Assembly (NCBI RefSeq): GCF_008119665.1
Contig: NZ_CP043046.1
Span: 4,836,001 to 4,900,000 of the forward strand
Source of the DNA: Pigmentiphaga aceris
GTDB lineage: Bacteria > Pseudomonadota > Gammaproteobacteria > Burkholderiales > Burkholderiaceae_B
Direction: 5' to 3'
DNA: 64,000 nucleotides
Under the pieces are notes generated by a model. The model was not told the DNA's origin. It did no database searches and worked only from the letters and a program-made list of their open reading frames with translations. Of this stretch, positions 16,916 through 29,631 are shown piece after piece (position 1 is the stretch's first letter; each line of letters begins with the position of its first letter). Both the position numbers and the translations under genes were made by a program.

Positions 16916-17401
16916 TCAGTTGCGCACAGGCGGTGCGCTGCTGATATGCACCACCACCATCCCGACAAGAATCAGACCCACGCCAAAGATGCGCCCAAGA
17001 TTGACGGGTTTTGCGACCAAGCCCATCAAGCCGAAGTGGTCGATCAACAAAGATGCCAGCACTTGCCCGGCCACCACGCAGACGATGAAACTTCCTGCGC
17101 CCATGCTGGGGGTGAGGATCAAGGCGGCCGTCACATAGATGACGCCCGCCACGCCGCCCACCCACAACCACCACGGCCCCTGCAACGCACTGCCGACATT
17201 GGGCGCTGGTGCCCGCATCAGCACCAGCATTGGCAACACGATGACCACACTGACGGTGAGCGAGGTCAAGGTTGCCCATAGGGGATGCCCGAACGCCCGC
17301 CCCAGGGCCGCATTGCTGGCGGCTTGAAATGGCACGACGGCACCCGCCAACAAGGCGACCGTCAAGGGAAGCAGACCAGACAGGGATACGGGCCAGGACA
17401 T
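16916..17401 (-). CDS. DMT-superfamily membrane protein (YdcZ/DUF606 type)
   Basis: A 161-residue protein with five hydrophobic segments. PFQAASNAALGRAFGHPLWATL near the N-terminus and GAGSFIVCVVAGQVLASLLIDHFG near residue 105 are typical of the single-repeat DMT/DUF606 exporter family. I chose the ATG at 17401 (MSWPVSLSG) because the upstream part of the frame is basic and unlike the family. It is convergent with the LysR gene at 15925 and divergent from the one at 17526, which probably regulates it. Confidence 0.82.
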   Translation of the reverse strand: MSWPVSLSGLLPLTVALLAGAVVPFQAASNAALGRAFGHPLWATLTSLTVSVVIVLPMLVLMRAPAPNVGSALQGPWWLWVGGVAGVIYVTAALILTPSMGAGSFIVCVVAGQVLASLLIDHFGLMGLVAKPVNLGRIFGVGLILVGMVVVHISSAPPVRN

Positions 17402-17482
17402 GGGGCAAGCTCCGAAAGCAGCGTGGATATGACGTCGAGGTGAAGACCTCGAACAAGAAAATCGCATCGTCCACCATTCATT

Positions 17483-17502
17483 CAAAGAATGGAAATTCTT
17501 GG
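17483..17502. promoter_or_regulatory. Candidate operator between DMT and LysR genes
   Basis: CAAAGAAT (17483-17490) and ATTCTTGG (17495-17502) form a 7-of-8 inverted repeat around GGAA in the 124-bp divergent gap. The sequence is AT-rich and lies 24 bp before the LysR start, consistent with an autoregulatory site. Confidence 0.4.
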
Positions 17503-17525
17503 TTCATATATTTATTATTCGCCAT

Positions 17526-18446
17526 ATGGATGAACTACGCCGCCTTGATCTGAATCTGCTGCTGACGCTGCATACCCTGCTGACGGAAAAGCACGTGACG
17601 CGCGCTGCATTGCAGCTGCACAAAAGCCAGCCCGCCGTCAGCCACGCACTGGCACAACTGCGCGAGAGATTCGACGACCCGCTGCTTGTGCGGCGTGGTG
17701 GCGGCCTGAGCCTGACGCCACGTGCACAAGCCCTGATGCAGCCGCTGGCCGAAGCGCTTGGGCATTTGAATGCGCTCTTGCGCACGCCAGTCTTTGAGCC
17801 GTCGCAGGTGCAGCGCCGTTTTCGCCTGGCATTGTCGGACTACGCTGCGCGCCTGGTATTGCCGCCCTTGATCAGACGTCTTCGCACGCATGCGCCTGGC
17901 CTCGATCTATCAGTCAGCCAGGCCAGCCGCGACGCCATGCTTGCCCAGCTTGCCGATGGTGAAATCGACTTGGCCCTGGGCGTATTTCCCACGCTTGCAC
18001 AGAACATTCAGGCAGAACTTCTTTTCGAAGAGAGCTTCGTCTGTATCGCCGACAAAAACGCCTTGCCTGCTCGCGGCGGCCTCTCCCTGGATACCTGGCT
18101 GGCCCGCCCCCACGTATTGGTTTCCATGCGGCCCGACGACGGCAACGAAATCGATCAGGCCCTGGATGCGTTGGGCTTGCACCGACGTATTGCCTTGGCC
18201 TTGCCGCATTGGAGCGCGGCGCTTGAGGTGGTGGCAGGCACCGACCTGATTCTGACGATTGCGCGCCGCAGTTTGCCGAATGCGCGCCACTTGCCGGGCC
18301 TGCGTCAGTTTGCAGCGCCCTTGACGCTACCCCGCTTTGCTTTCCAGCAGGCTTGGCATGTCAGGCGCGATGGTGATGCAGCCCACGCCTGGCTCAGACG
18401 CGAAATATGGCAGTGCAGTCAGGCAACCCACCCGGGCAAGCCTTGA
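17526..18446 (+). CDS. LysR family transcriptional regulator (NodD/NahR-like branch)
   Basis: A 306-residue LysR protein beginning MDELRRLDLNLLLTLHTLLT, the characteristic opening of the NahR/LeuO branch. The helix-turn-helix includes HVTRAALQLHKSQPAVSHAL and is followed by FDDPLLVRRGGGLSLTPRAQ. An in-frame start at 17499 would add nine residues not found in the family, so I use 17526. The gene is divergent from the DMT exporter, its likely target. Confidence 0.9.
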   Translation: MDELRRLDLNLLLTLHTLLTEKHVTRAALQLHKSQPAVSHALAQLRERFDDPLLVRRGGGLSLTPRAQALMQPLAEALGHLNALLRTPVFEPSQVQRRFRLALSDYAARLVLPPLIRRLRTHAPGLDLSVSQASRDAMLAQLADGEIDLALGVFPTLAQNIQAELLFEESFVCIADKNALPARGGLSLDTWLARPHVLVSMRPDDGNEIDQALDALGLHRRIALALPHWSAALEVVAGTDLILTIARRSLPNARHLPGLRQFAAPLTLPRFAFQQAWHVRRDGDAAHAWLRREIWQCSQATHPGKP

Positions 18447-18721
18447 ATACGTGCACATGCTTGCGATTCGTACAAAGGGTGCCCGAAAACGGCCTGAACT
18501 TTCATAAACCACTGAAAATAAATTCACACCTGATAAATATTATTTTCCCGATTAATAAACATCTGTATTTTTATATTTCACGGATATTCAAAACGACTCC
18601 CTGAACACCCTCAAAGCCCTTCAAGGACGAGGTTTTCAATAAAAAAGACACTTCCGACTATTTCCTTCTAGGCTTCGCGTTTTGTCTTAAAATAAGCGCC
18701 TATTTTTTCAGCAACCGGCCC
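18447..18721. other. AT-rich intergenic region upstream of the hybrid kinase
   Basis: About 275 bp without a gene. From about 18510 to 18600 the sequence is strikingly AT-rich for this window, with runs such as GATAAATATTATTTT and TGTATTTTTATATTT. It presumably holds the promoter of the kinase gene; I could not fix a -35/-10 pair with confidence. Confidence 0.45.
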
Positions 18722-22531
<3,810 letters not shown>

Positions 22532-22568
22532 CTGAACCTCACGTGAAGATTGCAGGCCGCAAATGAAA

Positions 22569-22600
22569 AAGGACTCAGGCTTTCACCTGAGTCCTTCAAA
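22569..22600. terminator. Bidirectional terminator between kinase gene and tRNA
   Basis: AAGGACTCAGG (22569-22579) pairs perfectly with CCTGAGTCCTT (22586-22596) over CTTTCA. The minus strand continues with five T, ending the tRNA transcript; the plus strand continues TCAAATTTT, ending the kinase transcript. Confidence 0.8.
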
Positions 22601-22603
22601 TTT

Positions 22604-22682
<79 letters not shown>

Positions 22683-22865
22683 GCGCCACCGGCATGCGGT
22701 GAAGACCGCAGTGCACTGCTGGACAGCCGGCGATTATCGCACAAGCGGGGGCGGCAATGACGGCCGGTGTGGTGCGAACTGGCCATCAGGCGAGTCCATC
22801 GCAACCGCCATGACTGCCGCACCGTCTTCGCGTGGCAACCCTGCCCCCCTATTACCCACCACCAA

Positions 22866-22906
22866 TAAAAAACGGCGCGCCCCCTTTCAGGAACGCGCCG
22901 CTTTTG
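22866..22906 (-). terminator. rpoD intrinsic terminator
   Basis: On the minus strand CGGCGCG and CGCGCCG (plus positions 22894-22900 and 22873-22879) form a stem followed by six T. It lies 45 nt after the rpoD stop codon and separates the sigma-factor operon from the tRNA-Ile2 gene. Confidence 0.8.
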
Positions 22907-22950
22907 TTCGCTGGGTCAGGCTACGCGCCCGACCCGGCTACTTGTCTGGA

Positions 22951-25383
22951 TCACTGACCTTCCAGGAAACTCTTCAGCTTGTCAGCCCGGCTGGGGTGAC
23001 GCAGCTTGCGCAGTGCTTTAGCTTCTATTTGTCGAATGCGCTCGCGGGTGACGTCGAACTGCTTGCCGACTTCTTCCAGCGTCTGGTCGGTGCTCATTTC
23101 GATACCGAAGCGCATGCGCAGCACCTTGGCTTCGCGCGGGGTGAGCGAGTCCAGGACTTCCTTGACCACGTCGCGCATCGAACCGTGCAGGGCAGCGTCC
23201 GACGGTGCGAGCGTGGTGGTATCTTCGATGAAGTCGCCCAGATGCGAATCGTCGTCGTCGCCGATGGGAGTTTCCATCGAGATCGGCTCTTTCGCGATCT
23301 TCAAGATCTTGCGGATCTTGTCTTCGGGCATGTCCATCTTCTGCGCCAGGGTTGCGGGATCGGGCTCTGCACCGGTTTCCTGCAGGATCTGACGGCTGAT
23401 CCGGTTCATCTTGTTGATCGTTTCGATCATGTGCACCGGAATACGGATGGTGCGGGCCTGATCGGCGATCGAACGGGTGATGGCCTGACGGATCCACCAC
23501 GTGGCGTAGGTCGAGAACTTGTAGCCGCGGCGGTATTCGAACTTGTCCACGGCCTTCATCAAGCCGATGTTGCCTTCCTGGATCAGATCCAGGAATTGCA
23601 GACCACGGTTGGTGTACTTCTTGGCGATCGAGATCACCAGACGCAGATTGGCCTCGGTCATTTCGCGCTTGGCCTTGCGGGCTTTCGCCTCGCCGGTGGC
23701 CATTTGCTTGTTGACTTCCTTCAGGTCCTTCAGCGGCAGCACGACGCGCGATTGCAGATCGATCAGCTTTTGCTGCAGTTCCTGGATGGCCGGCACTTGG
23801 CGCGACAGCGTTTCCGAGTAATCGTGGCCGCCGTTGACTTCGCCCAGCACCCACTCAAGGTTGGTCTCGTTGCCCGGGAACACCTTGATGAAGTGCAGAC
23901 GCGGCATGCCGGCGCGATCCACGCTGGTGTGCAGCACGGCGCGCTCAAGCTTGCGGACTTCTTCGACTTGCGCACGCAGGGTGTCAGCCAGCTTCTCGAC
24001 CATCTTGGCCGTGAAGCGGATGCCCATCATTTCTTCCAGCACGGCTTCTTGTGCTTGCGTGTACTCGGCCGACTTGTAGCCGTCGTTTTCGTACGCGCCG
24101 CGCATTTTTTCGAACCACTTGCTGACCGAGGCGAACTTCTCCAGCGACTTCACGCGGAGTTCCTCGACCTGCTTGCTGCTCATGCCGCCGGCCGGTGCTT
24201 CGTCGCCGTCGTCGTCTTCGTCGTCGTCCGAGTCGCTGCTGGCGCTGGCACCCGCACCTGCGTAGTCTTCGCCACCCGAATCGAGCAGGCCGTCGACCAC
24301 TTCGTCGATCTGGGCTTCACCCGAGCGCACGCGCTCGGCGTGGGCCAGGATTTCGTTGATGGTGGTGGGACAAGCCGAGATGGCCATGACCATGTGCTTC
24401 AGGCCGTCTTCGATCCGCTTGGCGATTTCGATTTCGCCTTCGCGGGTCAGCAGTTCCACGGTTCCCATTTCACGCATGTACATGCGGACCGGGTCGGTGG
24501 TGCGACCGAAGTCGGAATCCACGGTGGACAGTGCGGCTTCGGCCTCTTCCTCGGCGTCGTCATCCGACGATGCGACCGGGGTGTTGCCGCTCATCAGCAG
24601 CGTTTCAGCGTCGGGGGCCTGGTCGTAGACCGAGATACCCATGTCGTTGAAGGTGCTGATGATGCCGTCGATGGCTTCAGCGTCGACCAGATCGTCAGGC
24701 AGGTGGTCGTTGATTTCGCCGTAGGTCAGGTAGCCACGGTCCTTGCCCAGCTTGATCAGGATCTTCAGGCTGTTGCGACGGGCTTCGTATTCTTCTGCCG
24801 AAATCGGGCCGCGTGCGATCAAGTCCTTGGCGTCGGCCTTGCCGCGCTTGCCGCGGGCCTTCGGGATCTTGATTTCGGGCATCGGCTCGTTGTCACCATC
24901 ACCCGAATCGTCGAACTCGCCACGCGCGCTTTCCTGCGCTGCCTTGGCTTCCTTGGACGGGCGGCCCGGACGGCGACCGACCGGCTTGGCGGCGATCAGC
25001 GCGTCGAGCTTTTTCTCGGCGGTCTTCTTTTCAGCGGCGGTCAGGGCCTTGGCCGGTGCAACGGCTGCGGTCTTGGTGGCGCTGGCCTTGGTGACCGTCT
25101 TGGGTGCCGGCTTGGCAGCCACAACGACCTTGGGCTTGACGATGGGCTTGATCGGCTCTTCGTCGCCACCGGGTTCGGGCGCGTCAATCGAACGGCGTGC
25201 CAGGATGGTCTTGGTCTGCGCCCGTGCGCCAACACTCTTGACCGTCACCTGGACGGTCTTGGGTGCGCCGGGAACCGCCGCTCCTTCAATGGAAGGATCG
25301 ACCGATGCTTTATCCTCGACCACGCTGGCAGTCTTGGATTTGTTCACAGTCAGCGTTTTGCCAGTCGTCTTCACCATGGTCAA
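22951..25383 (-). CDS. rpoD: RNA polymerase primary sigma factor RpoD (sigma-70)
   Basis: An 810-residue housekeeping sigma factor. The N-terminal 150 residues are a long K/A/T/P-rich extension, longer than in E. coli RpoD. Region 1.2 is near [20 protein letters not shown]. An acidic non-conserved insert ([14 protein letters not shown]) sits near residue 385. Region 2 contains [20 protein letters not shown] and [18 protein letters not shown]. Region 4 ends with [20 protein letters not shown]. The reading frame can start at TTG 25383, seven nt after AGGAG, or at ATG 25377, thirteen nt after it; spacing favours TTG. It is the last gene of the rpsU-yqeY-dnaG-rpoD order, separated from dnaG by an 875-bp spacer. 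Confidence 0.97.
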   Translation of the reverse strand: MTMVKTTGKTLTVNKSKTASVVEDKASVDPSIEGAAVPGAPKTVQVTVKSVGARAQTKTILARRSIDAPEPGGDEEPIKPIVKPKVVVAAKPAPKTVTKASATKTAAVAPAKALTAAEKKTAEKKLDALIAAKPVGRRPGRPSKEAKAAQESARGEFDDSGDGDNEPMPEIKIPKARGKRGKADAKDLIARGPISAEEYEARRNSLKILIKLGKDRGYLTYGEINDHLPDDLVDAEAIDGIISTFNDMGISVYDQAPDAETLLMSGNTPVASSDDDAEEEAEAALSTVDSDFGRTTDPVRMYMREMGTVELLTREGEIEIAKRIEDGLKHMVMAISACPTTINEILAHAERVRSGEAQIDEVVDGLLDSGGEDYAGAGASASSDSDDDEDDDGDEAPAGGMSSKQVEELRVKSLEKFASVSKWFEKMRGAYENDGYKSAEYTQAQEAVLEEMMGIRFTAKMVEKLADTLRAQVEEVRKLERAVLHTSVDRAGMPRLHFIKVFPGNETNLEWVLGEVNGGHDYSETLSRQVPAIQELQQKLIDLQSRVVLPLKDLKEVNKQMATGEAKARKAKREMTEANLRLVISIAKKYTNRGLQFLDLIQEGNIGLMKAVDKFEYRRGYKFSTYATWWIRQAITRSIADQARTIRIPVHMIETINKMNRISRQILQETGAEPDPATLAQKMDMPEDKIRKILKIAKEPISMETPIGDDDDSHLGDFIEDTTTLAPSDAALHGSMRDVVKEVLDSLTPREAKVLRMRFGIEMSTDQTLEEVGKQFDVTRERIRQIEAKALRKLRHPSRADKLKSFLEGQ

Positions 25384-25838
25384 TCAACCACTCCTAATAT
25401 CCGTTCGCCTATGTGCGCGCCGCACCTGCTGCATGCGCGTCTCTGGGCATTCCGCGTACATGCCGCGCCGTTCCTGCCTACTTGCACTGCGTAGACCGCA
25501 CTGCGTAGGCATCACTCGCGATATGTAACAGCGAGTCACGCATACGTGCCAGTCGTATTTAGCCTTACCAGCCTATGCGCCCTGCTGGCCCATATTTCAT
25601 GGGCCTTTGCCTTGGACCGTTTTCACACCCCTTATACTAGGGCTGTGCCGGACATCTCATGACAAGCATTCATGCGATCGACCATGCATACGTAGGAGCC
25701 GAGGCTGCGGTTGCACCGCCAGGAGAGAATGCTTTGCATTTCTCGTATGCCTTGCCGGCCCGTCGTCGATAACCGTCGGGATGCTTGCCTTGAAACGTGC
25801 TTTCCAAGGGCTTGTCCTGCTGATTCTGTAGTGCTGAT

Positions 25839-25994
25839 CGGTCTTGCTAATTCCGGTCTTGCTAATTCCGGTCTTGCTAATTCCGGTCTTGCTAATTCCG
25901 GTCTTGCTGAATTCCGGTCTTGCTGAATTCCGGTCTTGCTGAATTCCGGTCTTGCTGAATTCCGGTCTTGCTGAATTCCGGTCTTGCCGAATTC
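25839..25994. repeat. Ten-copy 15/16-bp tandem repeat
   Basis: Four perfect 15-bp units (CGGTCTTGCTAATTC, 25839-25898) are followed by six 16-bp units (CGGTCTTGCTGAATTC, 25899-25994), the last with one T-to-C change. The two unit types differ only by one extra G, and each 16-mer contains GAATTC. The octamer ATTCTGTA occurs on both flanks (25823-25830 and 25991-25998), and degenerate partial units precede the array. The array lies between dnaG and rpoD and would be transcribed in the rpoD leader. Confidence 0.95.
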
Positions 25995-26209
25995 TGTAAA
26001 GCAATGCCAAATACACGCGGAGCTTTGTAGCTGACAGCGTGCACGGGGTCTTATCGCGTCTTTCCCATCGGGCTTCTGGTCTATCAGTCGTCGCGGCTCA
26101 GTTCTTGCTGCCCTCTGACCGACTCACAACCATCTTTTTCCAAATACCGTCTTTTCTCGTACAAATTTTCTCGCCCTGCGCACCAATCGCGCGACCGAGA
26201 AAACTTTTC

Positions 26210-26227
26210 ATTGTACCACTTTGTCAA
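26210..26227 (-). promoter_or_regulatory. Possible extended -10 promoter for rpoD
   Basis: Read on the minus strand, TGGTACAAT (26218-26210) matches an extended -10 element. A TTGACA hexamer at 26227-26222 is only 6 nt upstream, too close to act as its -35, so this rests on the extended -10 alone. It would give rpoD its own long leader containing the tandem repeat. Confidence 0.3.
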
Positions 26228-26258
26228 GCGGCGACTCCAGCTAATTGACCAAGTGTGC

Positions 26259-28259
26259 TCAATTACCAGGCAGTGGCATACGCAAGCGGGTCACACGTTC
26301 GTTCAACTCGAAGTAACGTGCCTTGTCGTCTACGCCACTCAAGCCGCGCGCGATCAGCATTTCCTTCTGCGCCTCGATCCAGCCCAATTCGATGACACGC
26401 AGTGCATCGCGCAGTTCTCCTTGGGGATCAGGCAGCTCTTCTCCAAACATGGTGGCAACCATCTCATTCTCAAGGTCTTGACCCAAAGCCGTGCCACGTG
26501 CCGCTTCGATCAGGCCCGCCGCATGCGAGGCACCGGTCTCACGCATGAGTGCCAACAATTCGCGCACTTGGTCAAAACCGTCTGCTTCCTGCAACACCGT
26601 TTCGGCAGCCTCGTCGATCTCTTCGATCAATGCCGGATGGCCAAGCAACAGGTGCAGCAAACGAACCGGCAAAGAGGCCACCACGCGACGACCGCGCGGC
26701 TCGGACGCCTGGCGTGCAACATTTGCACGTCCCTGCTCACCGCCTGAGCGGCCGGCAGGCTCCCAGGAGTCATCGTCCGGGATCATGAAATCGTGGTCGT
26801 CCGGCCCGTAATCCGACGGGGGGCCGCCCTGGTAGCCGTCTTGCTGCCCGCCTTGCTGTGCGCTTGCCCTGCCCTCCTGACGACCGCCCGCCCCACGTGC
26901 AGCCGGGGCTGTACTGCCATTTCCCCAGGCCGCTGCCGCCTGCTGCACCAAGGGCCCACTGGGCACGTCTTGCAATTGCAGCAACTGACCCAGCTCTTCC
27001 GGCGTCAGCCTTGTCAGCGTCGCCAGTTCCCGCTGGATCTGCAGGCGGATTGCACCGGCCGGCATGGCTTGCAGCAACGGCTTTGCATCGTGCACACAAC
27101 GCGCGCGCCCCTCTGCTTCGTCCATGCGATGACGCTCAGCCAACTCGCCAAGCATGAATTGAGACAAGGCCGTGGCGTCGCGCAATGCAGCCCGGAAACC
27201 TTCCAGGCCGAATTCCCGAATAAACGAGTCTGGATCGTGGTCATCCGGCAGGAACAGGAAGCGCAAGGACACATCATCGCGCAACAAGGGCAGGCAGGCT
27301 TCCAGCGCCCGCCAAGCGGCCTTGCGACCAGCCTTGTCACCGTCGAAAGCAAACACCACGTTGTCGCTGGCGCGCAGCAATTTCTGGATGTGTACGGGCG
27401 TGGTCGCCGTGCCCAGCGTGGCTACCGCGTGCTCGACGCCCATCTGGGCGAGCGCGACCACGTCCATGTAGCCTTCGACCACCACCACCTGTCCGGCCGA
27501 GCGGATAGCCTGCTTGGCCTCCCACAAACCGTAGAGCTCAGTACCCTTCGAGAAAATCGGCGTCTCGGGGGAATTCAGGTACTTGGGTTCGCCCTTGCCG
27601 ACAATTCGCCCACCGAAACCGATCAAGTGACCACGACCATTGCGGATCGGGAACATGATCCGTTCGCGAAAGCGGTCATATCGACGGCCGTCTTCCGACA
27701 GGATCACCAGGCCAGCTTCGACCAGCAATGGGTCGTCGTAGGTGGGAAACACCTGCGACAGCCCTTGCCTGTCGCCACTGGCCCAGCCCATGCCGAAACG
27801 CGCCGCCACTTCGCCAGACAGACCGCGCCCTTTCAAATAGGACACGGCAGCCGTTGCGGTACGCAGTTGCTGGCGATACAGCGTGTTGGCCGTTTCCAGC
27901 GCCTGGCTGTGCCGTGAAATTTCAGCTTCGCGCTTGGCGCGTGCTTCACGTTGCTTGGGGCTACGGTCTTCTTCGGGCACGCGCATGCCGGCAGAATCTG
28001 CCAGCGAGCGCACCGCTTCGGGGAAGCTTTGGCCTGCATGGTCCATCAGGAACCGGATGGCGGTTCCGTGCGCGCCGCAACCGAAGCAGTGATAGAACTG
28101 CTTGGTCGGGCTGACCGTGAACGACGGGGATTTCTCGTTGTGGAAGGGGCACAGGCCAAGCAGATTGGCCCCGCCCTTGCGCAACTGCACGTAGCGGCCC
28201 ACCACGTCGACCACGTCGACGCGAGCCAGCAAGTCCTGGATGAAACTGTCCGGAATCAC
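26259..28259 (-). CDS. dnaG: DNA primase DnaG
   Basis: A 666-residue primase that makes RNA primers at the replication fork. The zinc finger is CPFHNEKSPSFTVSP followed by HCFGCGAHG (CHC2 ligands, residues about 39-64). The RNA-polymerase core includes FRERIMFPIRNGRGHLIGFG, and the TOPRIM domain includes VVEGYMDVVALAQMG and FAFDGDKAGRKAAW. The C-terminal DnaB-binding domain is present after a G/Q/D-rich linker (about residues 445-500) that is long for the family. I use GTG 28259 (VIPDSFIQDLLAR) from homology with known DnaG N-termini; a GTG at 28325 is in frame but adds unrelated basic residues. Neither has a good ribosome site. Confidence 0.95.
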   Translation of the reverse strand: MIPDSFIQDLLARVDVVDVVGRYVQLRKGGANLLGLCPFHNEKSPSFTVSPTKQFYHCFGCGAHGTAIRFLMDHAGQSFPEAVRSLADSAGMRVPEEDRSPKQREARAKREAEISRHSQALETANTLYRQQLRTATAAVSYLKGRGLSGEVAARFGMGWASGDRQGLSQVFPTYDDPLLVEAGLVILSEDGRRYDRFRERIMFPIRNGRGHLIGFGGRIVGKGEPKYLNSPETPIFSKGTELYGLWEAKQAIRSAGQVVVVEGYMDVVALAQMGVEHAVATLGTATTPVHIQKLLRASDNVVFAFDGDKAGRKAAWRALEACLPLLRDDVSLRFLFLPDDHDPDSFIREFGLEGFRAALRDATALSQFMLGELAERHRMDEAEGRARCVHDAKPLLQAMPAGAIRLQIQRELATLTRLTPEELGQLLQLQDVPSGPLVQQAAAAWGNGSTAPAARGAGGRQEGRASAQQGGQQDGYQGGPPSDYGPDDHDFMIPDDDSWEPAGRSGGEQGRANVARQASEPRGRRVVASLPVRLLHLLLGHPALIEEIDEAAETVLQEADGFDQVRELLALMRETGASHAAGLIEAARGTALGQDLENEMVATMFGEELPDPQGELRDALRVIELGWIEAQKEMLIARGLSGVDDKARYFELNERVTRLRMPLPGN

Positions 28260-28398
28260 GCGTGCAAAAACCGTCCAGACATGCCGCTGACGCCGCGAAC
28301 TTCGATGCAGCAAGTGCCTGAGCACGTCGCGCGCACGGCGTTTACCAGCATGGCAGGCAAACGCACACTGAAGATCGGGCCAGCGGTCACGTCAAGCA

Positions 28399-28854
28399 TC
28401 ACGCCAGGCGGGCCTTGACCAGACGCGACACCTCGGTCATGTCGGCACGACCGGCCAGCTTGGCCTTGGCAATCGCCATGATCTTGCCCATGGCCGGTGC
28501 GCCAGAAACGCCCGACGCAGCAACTTCGTCAGCAGCGGCAGCAAGGATTGCCTCGATTTCTTCGGCGCTGGCTGCTTGTGGCAGGAATTCCTGCAGCACG
28601 ACGATTTCAGCGCGTTCCTGGTCAGCGGTCTCAGTACGACCAGCCTGGTCATAGGCGGTGATCGATTCGCGACGCTGCTTGATCTGCTTCTCAACGATGG
28701 CGGTGATCTCGGCATCGGTGAGTTCACGGCGGTCGTCGACTTCGCGCTGCTTGACGGCGGCCGACAACAGACGCAGGGTGCCCAGGCGCTCGACAGCCTT
28801 GGCCCGCATGGCGTTCTTGATTTCGTCGGACAAGCGGGTTTTCAAGGTGCTCAT
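28399..28854 (-). CDS. GatB/YqeY domain protein
   Basis: A 151-residue cytoplasmic protein of the YqeY family, related to the tRNA-binding tail of GatB amidotransferase. MSTLKTRLSDEIKNAMRAK, the LRLLSAAVKQREVD stretch and QERAEIVVLQEFLPQ are family hallmarks, and the C-terminal half holds the GKIMAIAKAKLAGRADM helix pair. Its place between rpsU and dnaG is the common betaproteobacterial and pseudomonad order. Its molecular role is not established. Confidence 0.93.
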   Translation of the reverse strand: MSTLKTRLSDEIKNAMRAKAVERLGTLRLLSAAVKQREVDDRRELTDAEITAIVEKQIKQRRESITAYDQAGRTETADQERAEIVVLQEFLPQAASAEEIEAILAAAADEVAASGVSGAPAMGKIMAIAKAKLAGRADMTEVSRLVKARLA

Positions 28855-28968
28855 GATGATTCCGCGGACGTGCCGCTGATGAAAGGCGCGTCAGATGGCG
28901 AATTCAACGCAGGAATTCGACAAAACACTGAGACGCCAGGAAAAGAAAAATACCAAAAACGAGAAAAG

Positions 28969-29004
28969 ACCAAAAGCCGCCAGGCGATGCCGTGGCGGCT
29001 TTGG
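28969..29004. terminator. Hairpin after rpsU
   Basis: CAAAAGCCGCCA (28971-28982) and TGGCGGCTTTGG (28993-29004) form a 10-bp stem with a 10-nt loop. On the minus strand the 3' side continues TTTTGGTCTTTTCTCG. It lies 47 nt after the rpsU stop, so it may act as a partial terminator that lowers dnaG and rpoD expression relative to S21. Confidence 0.65.
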
Positions 29005-29050
29005 ATTGCACTCAAAGGCAAATTGCGCGGCGTATGCCTGCGCAATCGCT

Positions 29051-29263
29051 TTAGTACATGCGCTTCGGCAGTTGTTGGCTGCGGATACGCTTGTAATGAC
29101 GCTTCACGGCGGCAGCTTGCTTGCGCTTGCGCTCTGCGGTGGGCTTTTCATAGAACTCGCGCGAGCGCAATTCGGTCAAGAGGCCGGTCTTTTCAATGGT
29201 GCGCTTGAAACGACGCAGGGCGACTTCGAAGGGCTCGTTTTCTTTGACGCGAATCGTGGGCAT
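29051..29263 (-). CDS. rpsU: 30S ribosomal protein S21
   Basis: A 70-residue basic protein: [20 protein letters not shown] at the N-terminus, then [20 protein letters not shown] and a lysine/arginine-rich tail ending KRMY. It matches full-length bacterial bS21, which joins the small subunit near the anti-Shine-Dalgarno helix. It is the first gene of the rpsU-yqeY-dnaG-rpoD unit. Transcription likely begins at the sigma-70 promoter at 29551-29579, leaving a leader of about 280 nt. Confidence 0.97.
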   Translation of the reverse strand: MPTIRVKENEPFEVALRRFKRTIEKTGLLTELRSREFYEKPTAERKRKQAAAVKRHYKRIRSQQLPKRMY

Positions 29264-29550
29264 GAATGCTTGGACCTGGGGGTATGAAGTGGTTTTGGAT
29301 CGCTAGGTAAAAAAGCTCGCGGCCGACTCGAATCGATCAAGTAGAACCTGTCTGGGAGGTGCGTCTGGATGGTTGTCCAGAACACCACTCCGAGGACTCT
29401 GCCCAAAGACACAGTCAACAGCCGCCAAAGTAAGGCTTCTTCGTCACGACCAACCCAGCTTTACGCACTTATGCACTTGTTTTGTGTGCACCTGCGAAAA
29501 GTCCTAGATTTTACGTGGCCCCTTTAGCTTTTTTAGAGCGGAATCCAAAG
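29264..29550 (-). other. Long 5' leader of rpsU
   Basis: About 280 nt separate the mapped promoter from the rpsU start with no gene between. The stretch is less GC-rich than surrounding coding DNA and includes several T-rich and A-rich patches. I see no recognisable riboswitch. It may carry the feedback control of S21 synthesis, which is an inference. Confidence 0.4.
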
Positions 29551-29579
29551 AGTATAGCGTAGCGGCCAAACGCAAGCAA
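29551..29579 (-). promoter_or_regulatory. Sigma-70 promoter of the rpsU operon
   Basis: On the minus strand TTGCTT (29579-29574) and TATACT (29556-29551) are separated by exactly 17 nt. Both hexamers are close to consensus (TTGACA, TATAAT), and the position upstream of rpsU fits the main promoter of the macromolecular-synthesis operon. Confidence 0.75.
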
Positions 29580-29631
29580 AGACCCGTTCGTCTCGAATGC
29601 TACACTTCGCGGCTACTTAAGCAGAATCCCC

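Larger units (their letters stand above)
25384..26258. other. 875-bp dnaG-rpoD spacer
   Basis: No credible gene lies here. Next to rpoD there is a direct repeat GCACTGCGTAG (25484-25494 and 25498-25508) and an ACTCGC/GCGAGT inverted repeat. The middle holds the ten-copy tandem repeat at 25839-25994. Near dnaG a hairpin, TTTTCTCG (26166-26173) with CGAGAAAA (26196-26203), and an extended -10-like TGGTACAAT on the minus strand (26218-26210) occur. The spacer probably contains the rpoD leader and an internal promoter. Confidence 0.6.

Noticed and set aside
22699..25494. A 931-codon open frame on the plus strand opposite rpoD
   Set aside because: It is the antisense shadow of rpoD. The protein is H/F/L/G/D/V-rich with no recognisable domain, and such long antisense frames are common in GC-rich DNA with strong third-position bias.
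25612..25638. TTGGAC ... TATACT promoter on the plus strand
   Set aside because: The spacer is only 15 nt and no plus-strand gene follows in the dnaG-rpoD spacer.
25839..25994. CRISPR array
   Set aside because: The units are directly adjacent with no spacers, are only 15-16 bp, and no cas genes are present.
25657..26016. A 119-codon protein with repeated SKTGI units on the minus strand
   Set aside because: It is only the translation of the tandem repeat; the units change length from 15 to 16 bp so the frame shifts through the array, and there is no ribosome site.
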